From a virus, in IMG/VR virus record IMGVR_UViG_3300027963_003689, positions 1 through 31,371 of that record: DNA of 31,371 nt; one strand, 5' to 3'. Shown here in pieces: positions 22,183 to 29,614 of this stretch (its first letter is position 1; every line of letters begins with the position of its first letter). The position numbers and the translations under genes are program-made. The notes under the pieces were generated by a model. That model made no database searches. It saw nothing but the letters and a program-made list of their open reading frames with translations, and was not told where the DNA came from.

Positions 22183-22807
22183 CTAATTTAACCTTCCAAT
22201 AACTATCCCATTCTCTTTCATCAGATGGAATATCTTTTTCTTTAACTATTGTTCCATTTAATCTACCCAAAGAAGCATGAATAAATTCATAATTTTCAGA
22301 TAAAATTTGTTTGAATTCATCAAATTGATTATCTAATCCATCATACAGTTCAAAACCATTTCCATGAGTTTCTAAAAAAAGTTCTCCAATTTTTTTAGAA
22401 TCAATAAAATCTTTAACAGTTTTTAATACATTTAAATCACTACCTTGAATATCTGATAGATAATAATCAATATATTCTACATTATTATCTTTTAAATATT
22501 TTCCCAGGTTGATTGTTTTTACTGTTATTTTTTTAAGCATTTCTGGGCATCCCAATTCCTTTTCACGTAAAGAAACATCTGCCAAACTACTTGAAACTCT
22601 ATTGGGAGTGACATAAAAATCTTGTTCTCCATCAGATTCGGAACAAGCAGCATTAACTAAAGTAACCCATTCAAATTGTTTAAATCTTTTATTTAATTCG
22701 ATAAACATTTCTGGGTCTGCTTCAAATGCATATACAGAATCATACTTATCAAACATTCCCCACAGAGAATTTCCAACATTAGTGCCAACGTAAACTAAAG
22801 TACTCAT
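22172..22807 (-). CDS. FkbM-family methyltransferase
   Basis: SAM-dependent O-methyltransferase of the FkbM type: YVGTNVGNS and VYAFEADPEMF form the SAM site, VNAACSESDGEQDFYV is characteristic, SSSL follows, and TVKTINLGKYL and IDYYLSDIQGSDLNVL complete the family pattern. FkbM enzymes methylate hydroxyl groups of sugars and polyketides. In this cassette it would O-methylate the glycan, often a terminal cap. Length 211 residues fits. Confidence 0.85.
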   Translation of the reverse strand: MSTLVYVGTNVGNSLWGMFDKYDSVYAFEADPEMFIELNKRFKQFEWVTLVNAACSESDGEQDFYVTPNRVSSSLADVSLREKELGCPEMLKKITVKTINLGKYLKDNNVEYIDYYLSDIQGSDLNVLKTVKDFIDSKKIGELFLETHGNGFELYDGLDNQFDEFKQILSENYEFIHASLGRLNGTIVKEKDIPSDEREWDSYWKVKLDES

Positions 22808-22811
22808 AAAA

Positions 22812-23399
22812 TTATCCTTTTTTAGTAATTAAAATTGACATACAATCATATCCAATATATGTTTTATATTTAACTTCATAATTTTTAAAGCATGAAACAA
22901 TATTTTCTATAGAGATATCATCCCAACCAATCCAACCTCCACCAAATAAACGATAATCATCAATTACTATGATTCCAGAATCTGGTTGATAAAAATTATC
23001 AATAGAAGCACATTCTTTAAATAAGGGACACGATTCGATGCCAAGAGCAGTATCTCCACCAGACCAATGACCATCAAGCCAAAAAACTGATTTATCTTTA
23101 GATTCAATACATTTTTGTAGAATCAAAGGCAAAATATCTATAGTATCTCCAAAGTGATTGATAATTTTTTTATAGTTTTTTTCTTCAATAATTTTATCAA
23201 ATCGTTCGTAATATTTTTGATCCAATTCAATTGTATGAAGAGTTTCAAATTCATTATATAATTTTTCTGGAGTTTCACCAGAATTAGTACCAGACTCCAC
23301 AAACATCGTATATTCAGTTTTATCTTCACCAAAATCAGAAATTATTTGCTGCAACATTTCTGGATATAATCCACCCTCGGTCCTTTTTTCAGTTGTCAT
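22812..23399 (-). CDS. Class I SAM methyltransferase-like protein
   Basis: The protein has MFVESGTNSGETPEKL (SAM motif I-like), LHTIELDQKYY (acidic loop), SVFWLDGHWSGGDT and GIIVIDDYRLFG. This resembles Methyltransf_24-type families seen with surface glycans. It sits next to the FkbM gene, four bases apart, so two methylations of the same chain are possible. No TM segments. 195 residues. Confidence 0.65.
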   Translation of the reverse strand: MTTEKRTEGGLYPEMLQQIISDFGEDKTEYTMFVESGTNSGETPEKLYNEFETLHTIELDQKYYERFDKIIEEKNYKKIINHFGDTIDILPLILQKCIESKDKSVFWLDGHWSGGDTALGIESCPLFKECASIDNFYQPDSGIIVIDDYRLFGGGWIGWDDISIENIVSCFKNYEVKYKTYIGYDCMSILITKKG

Positions 23400-24195
23400 T
23401 GAAATAATTTCTCCAAATAAAATCTTCTAAAATTTCCATTTTTTTAACCCTTTCCAAGTTATCTTTGATAGCATCCATCTTACTATAATACAATTCATCA
23501 GAAACGTCAAACTCTTCACTTAGGTCAATAATACCATCTTTATTAAAATAATCTCCAATATTAGGAGCACCAAGATAGACAGGAATAGTTCCTGTAGCAA
23601 AACAATCCAAAAGTTTTTCTGTAAAATATGTTTCATATTCGGCATTCTCAATCGCAATAGAAAACATATAATCACAAAGACCTTCTTCTTTAGTTGAAAT
23701 TTCATTGAAACCACGTCCAAAGAAATCAACTTGATCTTTAAGTCTCTCAACCCATTCAAGACGCTTACGATGGCCCTCACACATATTTTTGTTGGATGCA
23801 ATCATAGAAATGATTTTTGTCTTATCATATACTTTCAGATCTTTAATCCAAGTTCCTTGTGCAGGAACCCATTTAAATTTATCTGGATCAATCTCAATGA
23901 GTTCTTGATTGTGAGTAAAAATGATATCAAATGTATTCATTACTAAATTTGAATTCAACTTAACCCAATCAGTAATTTGAGGAAGAATTGCAGCAGATTC
24001 AAGAATCCAAGCATATTTGGGTCCAGATCGTGAATCATCAAATGATAGTCCAATAGCAGAATCAATGTAAAAAGTTCCATCACCACCATCATCAACCCAT
24101 TCAGTAAATTTAGAACTTTTTCCTGCTACTGAACATTTAGGAGCATCAATATAATTGAAAGTATTTCCAACAAGATTAAATTTATGCTTTTGCAT
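23389..24195 (-). CDS. GT10-like fucosyltransferase
   Basis: The C-terminal half carries the GT10 signature: YMFSIAIENAEYETYFTEKL, then DCFATGTIPVYLGAPNI, matching the family's ENS...YVTEK...PVxxG donor site. The N-terminal half is diverged, with a CEGHRKRLEW segment in the position of the usual SNC...R motif. GT10 enzymes form alpha-1,3/1,4 fucose bonds. Length is 268 residues. It overlaps the methyltransferase and the epimerase genes. With two GT11 proteins it makes three GDP-fucose-type transferases in one cassette. Confidence 0.82.
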   Translation of the reverse strand: MQKHKFNLVGNTFNYIDAPKCSVAGKSSKFTEWVDDGGDGTFYIDSAIGLSFDDSRSGPKYAWILESAAILPQITDWVKLNSNLVMNTFDIIFTHNQELIEIDPDKFKWVPAQGTWIKDLKVYDKTKIISMIASNKNMCEGHRKRLEWVERLKDQVDFFGRGFNEISTKEEGLCDYMFSIAIENAEYETYFTEKLLDCFATGTIPVYLGAPNIGDYFNKDGIIDLSEEFDVSDELYYSKMDAIKDNLERVKKMEILEDFIWRNYFNDN

Positions 24196-25234
24196 TTATT
24201 TGCTCCACAATCCAATCATAAGTTTTTGAAATTCCTTCCTCTAAACTTTGAGAATAATCCCAACCAAGTTCTCTACGAACTACGTCATTATTAGAATTGC
24301 GACCACGAACACCAAGAGGTGCATCCAACTTGTGCATTTTTTGCACATCTTTACCTGCAACTTTTGCAGCAGTTTCCACAAGTTGATTGATAGTTACCAT
24401 TTCTTCTGAACCAATATTGACTGGTCCAATGAAATCAGATTCCATCATACGACGAGTTGCTTCAATACATTCATCAATATAAAGGAATGAGCGAGTCTGT
24501 TTACCGTCTCCCCATACTTCAATACTTCCACCTTCTTCAGGAAGGTATGCTACTTTACGACAGATTGCTGCTGGTGCTTTCTCACGTCCACCTTCCCATG
24601 TTCCTTCGGGTCCAAAGATATTATGATAACGAGATACCCTAACAGGTATGCCATGATTCCTATGATAGGCAAAGTAAAGTCTTTCTGAAAAAAGTTTTTC
24701 CCAACCATATTCAGAGTCTGGTGCAGCAGGATAAGCAGATTCTTCACGGCAGTCGGGATTATCAGGATCAAGTTGATTATGCTCTGGATACATACATGCA
24801 GAACCAGAATAGAAGATCTTGGTCTTATTGACACCAATCCGTTCATTCATTTTATGTTGCATCTCAAGAACATTGAGATTAATTGTAACTGAATTATGCA
24901 TAATGCCTGCATCATTTTCTCCAGTGAAAACAAATCCAGCTCCACCCATATCAGCAGCAAACTGATAGATCTCATCAAATGATTGAATATAACGATAAGG
25001 AACCGAATGATAGAAGTTGCCCCTATCGCCCTTATATTCAAGAACACGACGAACAAAATCTACATCACGAAGATCTCCCTGAACAAATTCATTTGCTTCA
25101 GTAAGAGAATACTCAGGCCTCTTGAGATCTACGCCTCGGACCCAGTATCCTTCGGAACGTAGTCTTTTAACCATATGACTTCCAATAAATCCACCAGCAC
25201 CAAGAACAAGTGCCTTTTTAGTACAATTTGCCAT
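24182..25234 (-). CDS. GDP-mannose 3,5-epimerase-like enzyme
   Basis: An extended SDR with LVLGAGGFIGSH at the N-terminus, FAADMGGAGFVFTGENDAGI, SGSACMYPEHNQL, YGWEKL (YxxxK) and FGPEGTWEGGREKAPAA. These blocks match plant GDP-mannose 3,5-epimerase, which makes GDP-L-galactose and GDP-L-gulose. The 350-residue length agrees. I chose ATG 25234 because the longer frame begins with TTG. It would supply an L-sugar donor for the GT10/GT11 enzymes, and the host's GDP-mannose is the natural substrate. Confidence 0.9.
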   Translation of the reverse strand: MANCTKKALVLGAGGFIGSHMVKRLRSEGYWVRGVDLKRPEYSLTEANEFVQGDLRDVDFVRRVLEYKGDRGNFYHSVPYRYIQSFDEIYQFAADMGGAGFVFTGENDAGIMHNSVTINLNVLEMQHKMNERIGVNKTKIFYSGSACMYPEHNQLDPDNPDCREESAYPAAPDSEYGWEKLFSERLYFAYHRNHGIPVRVSRYHNIFGPEGTWEGGREKAPAAICRKVAYLPEEGGSIEVWGDGKQTRSFLYIDECIEATRRMMESDFIGPVNIGSEEMVTINQLVETAAKVAGKDVQKMHKLDAPLGVRGRNSNNDVVRRELGWDYSQSLEEGISKTYDWIVEQINAKA

Positions 25235-25250
25235 TATCAAATAAATAAGT

Positions 25251-26549
25251 TTAAAGAATTGTCTGGATGTATTTTACCACAACATCTTCTATGTAGTCAA
25301 TCATTTCTTCAGTAATTACCGGGGAACATCCTACAAAAAATACATTATCAAGAACTTTCATCGCATTTGGGTAGTTAAATGCAGATTCAAGATGACGATA
25401 TGCTGGGTGAATAAGAAGATTTCCAGCAAAGTAATTACGAGTTTGAATTTTATTATCTTCTAAGAATTTAACAAGTTCAGTTTTATCCCCATTACAAATA
25501 ATGGGAACACCAAACCAACTTGTCTCTGCATCGGGAAGTTCACCAACAACACGAACTCCAGGAATTGTTTCAAAAATTTTATGAAGTCTTATTTTGTTGG
25601 ATCTACGTTTTTGATGAACCTCATCAAATTTTTTAAGTTGAATAGATCCAATAGATCCAAGCATATCAATTGGTTTTAGATTATATCCAATTTGACCAAA
25701 AACATACTTATGGTCAACTACTTTATCATATCCTATCAACCAATTATCAAATCTTTTACCACAGGTTCCACAACTTAACAAATTCTGTGATCCTACACAG
25801 TAACAATCTCTACCCCACCAAGCAAAACTACGAGCAAGATCTACAACCTCTTTAATATTTGAAGATACCATACCACCTTCAATTGTAGTAATATGGTGGG
25901 CAGGATAGAAAGAGCAAGAAGAAGCAACTGCATGATCTGTAAGATACTTACCTTTCCACTTACTACCTAAACTATCACAATTATCTGCAATTAGGTGAAT
26001 ATTATATTCATTACATATGCTAATAATTTCATCATAGTTGTATGCATTTGCAAGAACTGGGGAAGAAAATAATGCTTTTGTGTTTGGTGTAATTTTTTTA
26101 CGAATCTGTTCAATGTCCCAATTTAGATCGGAGTAGTCAATATCAACAAAAACTGGTTTTAGATTATTCTGGATAATAGGGTTAACAGTTGTGGGGAATC
26201 CGCAAACAGATACAATTATCTCACCACCATCATTCCAACCAAAATATTTCTTAAGTGCTGCAATCATAACAAGATTTGCAGAACTTCCAGAGTTAACCAT
26301 CACAGAATAATCAAAGTTAAATTTCTTTGAAAACTCCTTCTCAAACTTATTTACATTTTCACCTGAAGAAAGCCACTTACCAGTTAAAAGGGTTTTTAAA
26401 GCTGCTTCAATTTCTTGGTTGTCCCAATATGGGCCAGAATAAAAGATATTGCTTTCTCCCTTTACATAATCATTGTTATAAAGATACGGAAAGAAGTTAT
26501 CTTCAGTATCAAATAAATTGTCAATAAATTGTTTTACTTGTTCTTTCAT
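25251..26549 (-). CDS. RfbH-like NDP-4-keto-6-deoxyhexose 3-dehydrase
   Basis: A DegT/DnrJ/EryC1 PLP-fold protein in which the Schiff-base Lys is replaced by His (SFYPAHHITTIEGG), the mark of the RfbH/E1 3-dehydrase. Cys residues for the [2Fe-2S] cluster are in GRDCYCVG and SCGTCGKRF, followed by GYDKVVDHKYVFGQIGYNLK. The enzyme removes O-3 from CDP-4-keto-6-deoxyglucose to start 3,6-dideoxyhexose synthesis (abequose, paratose, tyvelose). Length is 432 residues. The CDP-glucose cytidylyltransferase, 4,6-dehydratase and a clear E3 reductase were not found in the window. Confidence 0.9.
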   Translation of the reverse strand: MKEQVKQFIDNLFDTEDNFFPYLYNNDYVKGESNIFYSGPYWDNQEIEAALKTLLTGKWLSSGENVNKFEKEFSKKFNFDYSVMVNSGSSANLVMIAALKKYFGWNDGGEIIVSVCGFPTTVNPIIQNNLKPVFVDIDYSDLNWDIEQIRKKITPNTKALFSSPVLANAYNYDEIISICNEYNIHLIADNCDSLGSKWKGKYLTDHAVASSCSFYPAHHITTIEGGMVSSNIKEVVDLARSFAWWGRDCYCVGSQNLLSCGTCGKRFDNWLIGYDKVVDHKYVFGQIGYNLKPIDMLGSIGSIQLKKFDEVHQKRRSNKIRLHKIFETIPGVRVVGELPDAETSWFGVPIICNGDKTELVKFLEDNKIQTRNYFAGNLLIHPAYRHLESAFNYPNAMKVLDNVFFVGCSPVITEEMIDYIEDVVVKYIQTIL

Positions 26550-26551
26550 GT

Positions 26552-27280
26552 TTATTCTACAATATAAGAGAAATTTTCTTTTAGGCAACCCTGCCATGCC
26601 ATTTGCAAAATTCTTTCAAACCAATGCGATTCTATTGGATTATTATTATAATCAGTATAGTGCATCATTTTTTTATAAAAATTTTTGCTGTATTTTAAAA
26701 TACAATTTTTAGGAACTGCATAATTTGCACCAGGAGCAAAACTTAAAAATTTAGGAGTATTATCCATAACAAAAAGATCTTTAATAAATTCTTTAAGATT
26801 AGAAATTCTGGGATAGACTTTCATATTCCTGATTTCTTCAAATTTTTTGCTTTCAATTTTTTCTTCCCATTCCATTGGTTGTGCAAACCAATTGTCATTG
26901 ACAAATTGGGGAAAATAAGAATCGCATAATGTTCCACCATCAATAGGAACAAACCAATTAGATTCTAAAGCATAAATGAATCTTTCTTCGGTTGTATATT
27001 TTTTTTGAAGAAGATTGCCTTTAATATGTATCATCATATCTGGTAGATTATCATAATGATCAAAAATATATCTACCAATATCATAAGGATTTGATCCTAC
27101 ATTTGGAGATTTTATTACTTTTCCAAGATGATCTATTTTTGATTTTTGAGGAAAATCATCAGCAGTTCTATCATAGATGATAGTGTTTTCTGGGGAAAAA
27201 CCATATTCGTAAGTTAGTCTCAACCATTCCAAATCATGATTTGCATGATTACTCACCACTAAAGTTTTAGATAGGCTCAT
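26552..27280 (-). CDS. DUF3431-like protein
   Basis: The 242-residue protein has a SNHANHDLEWL start, NVGSNPYDIGRYIFDHYDNLPDMMIHIKG in the middle (a glycan-locus pattern of DUF3431: NxGRE...YI...YDxLPD), and SFAPGANYAVPKNCIL with ESHWFERILQMAW at the end. DUF3431 proteins are diverse and lack a demonstrated activity; many lie in polysaccharide loci, and a glycosyltransferase-like role is suspected. The frame to 27286 begins with TTG, so ATG 27280 is used. It ends two bases before the RfbH-like gene. Confidence 0.65.
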   Translation of the reverse strand: MSLSKTLVVSNHANHDLEWLRLTYEYGFSPENTIIYDRTADDFPQKSKIDHLGKVIKSPNVGSNPYDIGRYIFDHYDNLPDMMIHIKGNLLQKKYTTEERFIYALESNWFVPIDGGTLCDSYFPQFVNDNWFAQPMEWEEKIESKKFEEIRNMKVYPRISNLKEFIKDLFVMDNTPKFLSFAPGANYAVPKNCILKYSKNFYKKMMHYTDYNNNPIESHWFERILQMAWQGCLKENFSYIVE

Positions 27281-27308
27281 CAACAAATAATTATTTTTTT
27301 CATTTTTA

Positions 27309-28142
27309 TTATATCATATCACAAAGAATTTGTAAACCATTATGAAAATTGGTATCACAAGAAAATCCAAGTGATTTCAATTTATCATTATTCAATGTCA
27401 TATTTTTGACTTGTATGAATTCTTGATCTGGCGGTATGAGTACATCTATAATTTCACTTGAACTATTAACAATTGATTTTGCATTTTCTATAATTTTTCT
27501 AAAAGATAAAGATTCTCCAGAAGATATATTATAAACTTCATTAATATTTCCAGAGTCTATAATCAATTTTATAGATTTACATATGTCTTCTACAAACATA
27601 TAGTCTTTCAAAAAATTTCCACCATCATAAAGTTTGATTTGTTTATCTTCCTTTAAGAGTCTTACCATATAAGCAAGAACATTCTTTCCTGGGGAAATTG
27701 TTTTATCCAAACCATAAACATTACCAATTCTAAAAATTCTATATTTAATTTTAAAAGTTTCACAAAAAGAAATTAAAAGTTGCTCTGCACACCTTTTAGT
27801 AATTGAATAGAATCCAGTTGGATTGCAACAATCAGTTTCCTTTGCATCTATTATATCATTTCCATAAACAAAACCAGAACTTATAAAATTTATTGTTACA
27901 TCTCTATTTTTACAATTAGAAAGAAAGTCAACAAATAATTTTAAATTAGTATCAATATCCACATGAACATCTTTAAAAACATTTTGATTTGTTGTGGTAC
28001 TTATAAAATAAAGAACTTCATTCGTATGAAAGTTTTTACTATCTCTTGGAATAAGAGTAACATTTTCTTTGTACATTCTTGAAAATGTTCCACCAATAAA
28101 TCCAGTACCACCAAAGACAGATATTTTATTCATATTTTTCAT
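27309..28142 (-). CDS. Extended SDR, NAD(P)-dependent sugar epimerase/reductase
   Basis: The nucleotide motif is SVFGGTGFIGG, the active-site Ser region SSGFVYG, and YSITK supplies YxxxK. IFRIGNVYG and KDYMFVEDI are typical of NDP-sugar SDRs. First gene of the cassette, behind the promoter at 28210-28238. As the first gene near the RfbH-like dehydrase, it may be the partner 4-ketoreductase or an epimerase for a 3,6-dideoxyhexose; that is inference. ATG 28142 or 28133 are both possible; the open frame starts at a TTG (28151). No clear Shine-Dalgarno. Confidence 0.8.
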   Translation of the reverse strand: MKNMNKISVFGGTGFIGGTFSRMYKENVTLIPRDSKNFHTNEVLYFISTTTNQNVFKDVHVDIDTNLKLFVDFLSNCKNRDVTINFISSGFVYGNDIIDAKETDCCNPTGFYSITKRCAEQLLISFCETFKIKYRIFRIGNVYGLDKTISPGKNVLAYMVRLLKEDKQIKLYDGGNFLKDYMFVEDICKSIKLIIDSGNINEVYNISSGESLSFRKIIENAKSIVNSSSEIIDVLIPPDQEFIQVKNMTLNNDKLKSLGFSCDTNFHNGLQILCDMI

Positions 28143-28209
28143 ATTCAACAAAAAATTTTTTTACTTTATCCTTTAATTTAGTTTCAATTACATTCGTATC
28201 ATTGATTTT

Positions 28210-28238
28210 ATTATAGCAAAAAAGGAGAGTTTATGCAA
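28210..28238 (-). promoter_or_regulatory. Promoter of the glycan cassette, -35 inside terminator loop
   Basis: Minus-strand TTGCAT (28233-28238) and perfect TATAAT (28210-28215), spacer 17, with the -35 spanning the hairpin loop and T-tract in the spacer. It is the only promoter I see for the next 15.6 kb of same-strand genes. Confidence 0.82.
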
Positions 28239-28245
28239 CTCTCCC
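28218..28245 (-). terminator. Terminator upstream of the glycan cassette
   Basis: Minus-strand stem GGAGAGTT/AACTCTCC (8 bp), 5-base loop, then six T. It ends the 28348-28548 transcript. Sequence differs from the other two composite elements but the layout is the same. Confidence 0.85.
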
Positions 28246-28347
28246 ATTAGGTCTTTCAGGCTCGCCACTTGCTCTTTGACTAGAAGCAAGAAACTAGGCG
28301 GGAGAGAGTCCCATCCGCACCAACAATTCTTTAAGGAAATTGTAAAC
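28246..28347 (-). ncRNA. Structured non-coding stretch, possible small RNA
   Basis: About 100 bases between the small gene at 28348 and the terminator. On the minus strand a hairpin CTTGCT/AGCAAG with an 11-base loop sits inside a second stem CGCC/GGCG; a further GCGG...CCGC hairpin lies just before it. No open frame of note. It could be a structured 3' UTR or a processed RNA ending at the terminator at 28218. Confidence 0.4.
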
Positions 28348-28548
28348 CTATTTACAACTCACAAAAGAATTAATTTTCTCCGCAAGTTTTTCAATATTCT
28401 CATAAGAAGGATATTGAGGATACTCCGTAGTATCATCCGGATTTAGATCTTTCAATCTATCCACTGTAGCAAAACTAGTATGAAATTCTTGATCAGCAAG
28501 AGTTTGTGCTTGCCTAAAGATTTCAAAACGAAGTTCGTAAGGTGTCAT
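28348..28548 (-). CDS. Conserved small protein, 66 aa
   Basis: Begins MTPYELRFEIFRQAQTLADQEF, a helix-rich start which I recall in other cyanomyoviruses, then an acidic and Pro/Tyr-rich middle (PDDTTEYPQYPSYE) and a helical end. An AAAGGAG site lies eight bases before the ATG. Function unknown; no TM. Confidence 0.7.
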   Translation of the reverse strand: MTPYELRFEIFRQAQTLADQEFHTSFATVDRLKDLNPDDTTEYPQYPSYENIEKLAEKINSFVSCK

Positions 28549-28675
28549 TTGTTTTCTCCTTTAATGTGTGTGTTTGTGTGTAACCATAGGGTCATAATTG
28601 ACTCCACCAGTACTTTTAAAGTCTCTCCGTGACTTGCAGGGGTCCCCGACCAGTACTTTTTAAGTCTCTCCGTGA
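28549..28675 (-). other. Intergenic repeat region without a convincing gene
   Basis: Contains a GT-rich run (about 28565-28580), the first and most of the second copy of a 29-nt direct repeat (28606-28634 and 28649-28677), and a palindromic GGGGTCCCC between them. A 47-codon TTG-started frame spans the region, but the two repeat copies lie in different frames, so coding is unlikely. Confidence 0.5.
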
Positions 28676-28677
28676 CT
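28606..28677. repeat. 29-nt tandem direct repeat, period 43
   Basis: Copies at 28606-28634 and 28649-28677 match at 28 of 29 positions. Each contains a short stem AGTC/GACT around a GGAG-containing loop on the minus strand. The 14-base spacer holds GGGGTCCCC. The second copy covers the stop of the 40-aa frame. Confidence 0.9.
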
Positions 28678-28798
28678 ATTGGTCCCAATCAAGAATATCA
28701 TTAGGATCCATATAACAAGGATCATCGCTCAACCATTTCGGATTGCTAAAGGAGCCAGACTTACTTATTATTCCACATTTTTTCCATTGGGTCAACAC
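28676..28798 (-). CDS. Possible 40-aa acidic protein (GTG start)
   Basis: The frame ends in SNPKWLSDDPCYMDPNDILD, a protein-like acidic sequence. The only in-frame starts are GTG 28798 or the following TTG, both inside the 48-aa gene upstream (overlap 38 bases). No ATG is available upstream before a stop. The end coincides with repeat copy 2. Composition favours coding, but size and start codon leave doubt. Confidence 0.4.
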   Translation of the reverse strand: MLTQWKKCGIISKSGSFSNPKWLSDDPCYMDPNDILDWDQ

Positions 28799-28907
28799 CA
28801 GTTCTCATTACTTCACAAGCTCTCTTGTAGAACATATTTTTAGTGTTTCCTGATGCCTCCATAGTATCCTTAATCTTTTGCCAGTTTTCCCGAGTTCTGT
28901 CGTCCAT
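28761..28907 (-). CDS. Small protein, 48 aa
   Basis: ATG 28907 overlaps the upstream stop by one base (TAATG). The product starts MDDRTRENWQKIKDTMEA, is helical and charged, and ends MEKMWNNK. The coupling is strong support; no function is recognised. Confidence 0.6.
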   Translation of the reverse strand: MDDRTRENWQKIKDTMEASGNTKNMFYKRACEVMRTGVDPMEKMWNNK

Positions 28908-29158
28908 TAACGTACCTCAAAATCTAACTTACGAATTTTACGATTTGCTCTTGCGTGTTGCCAAGCAAGTTCTTCTTCAGTAAAATAAGATTTTTTTTCT
29001 TGTGGACGCATTGAATTTAGCATCACAACACTCTTCAAATCAACTGCTGTTATTTTTTCACCAACAACAGTAGTCATATTTGTACATCCACAAGAACGTG
29101 TTTGTGTAGGATGACTGGATAATTCTGTATTACAGAGTTTACAACGTACTTCAACCAT
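28907..29158 (-). CDS. Zinc-ribbon-like protein, 83 aa
   Basis: Begins MVEVRCKLCNTELSS with CxxC, followed by RSCGCTN, giving four Cys that could bind one zinc. A helical basic C-terminus (WQHARANRKIRKLDFEVR) follows. Nucleic-acid or protein binding is plausible for such a ribbon. It lies just downstream of the Dps gene. Similar proteins occur in cyanomyoviruses, as far as I recall. Confidence 0.7.
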   Translation of the reverse strand: MVEVRCKLCNTELSSHPTQTRSCGCTNMTTVVGEKITAVDLKSVVMLNSMRPQEKKSYFTEEELAWQHARANRKIRKLDFEVR

Positions 29159-29165
29159 TTTATTT

Positions 29166-29600
29166 CTATTGTAAATGTGATCTTAATTGCCAAACAAATT
29201 TTCCGTGAGATTCCATCAAATCTTGAACCAAATTAGCAGTTGCGTATTGATTTTGTGTTTCAGATTCTTTGGAAATTTCAACAAATATCTCACATATCTT
29301 TTTATTATCTTCTAAAAGTTCTGAAAGCATTTTATCTGCTGTAGTTGAACTTGATGCTTCTTGAACTTGAGTCACTTCAAGCATTCTTGAAAGAGAACTT
29401 AAAGGTTTAATATTTAAGTATCTCATATGCTCAGATAATCTGTCAATCTCTTCAAACATAGTTTCATATTGACCACCAAAAAGTTGATGAAGTTGAGTAA
29501 AATTTTCACCAACAACATTCCAATGAAATGCCCAAGTTTTATGAAAGATGACAAAAAGTGAAGATTGAGCATCACTTAAAAGTTTGAAAAGTTTTTCCAT
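29166..29600 (-). CDS. dps: Dps-like ferritin
   Basis: The 144-residue four-helix protein has the Dps ferroxidase residues: WAFHWNVVGENFTQLHQLF followed by YETMFEEIDRLSEHMR, which supplies the His, Asp and Glu of the inter-subunit iron site. Dps dodecamers store iron, quench peroxide and bind DNA. ATG 29600 is preferred since the longer frame starts with TTG. A perfect late box TATAAATA lies 14 bases upstream, leaving a leader of only a few bases. Why a phage carries Dps is open; oxidative protection of DNA in a photosynthetic host is plausible. Confidence 0.88.
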   Translation of the reverse strand: MEKLFKLLSDAQSSLFVIFHKTWAFHWNVVGENFTQLHQLFGGQYETMFEEIDRLSEHMRYLNIKPLSSLSRMLEVTQVQEASSSTTADKMLSELLEDNKKICEIFVEISKESETQNQYATANLVQDLMESHGKFVWQLRSHLQ

Positions 29601-29614
29601 CAAAGTTTTTTATG

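Noticed and set aside
28140-28232. About 30-codon Lys-rich frame upstream of the first glycan gene
   Set aside because: No start codon, and it overlaps the terminator and promoter; at most a gene remnant.
28606-28677. CRISPR-like array
   Set aside because: Only two copies, a 14-base palindromic spacer and no cas genes.
28549-28696. 47-codon TTG frame across the 29-nt repeats
   Set aside because: The two repeat copies are read in different frames, so it is not a coding repeat, and there is no ribosome site.
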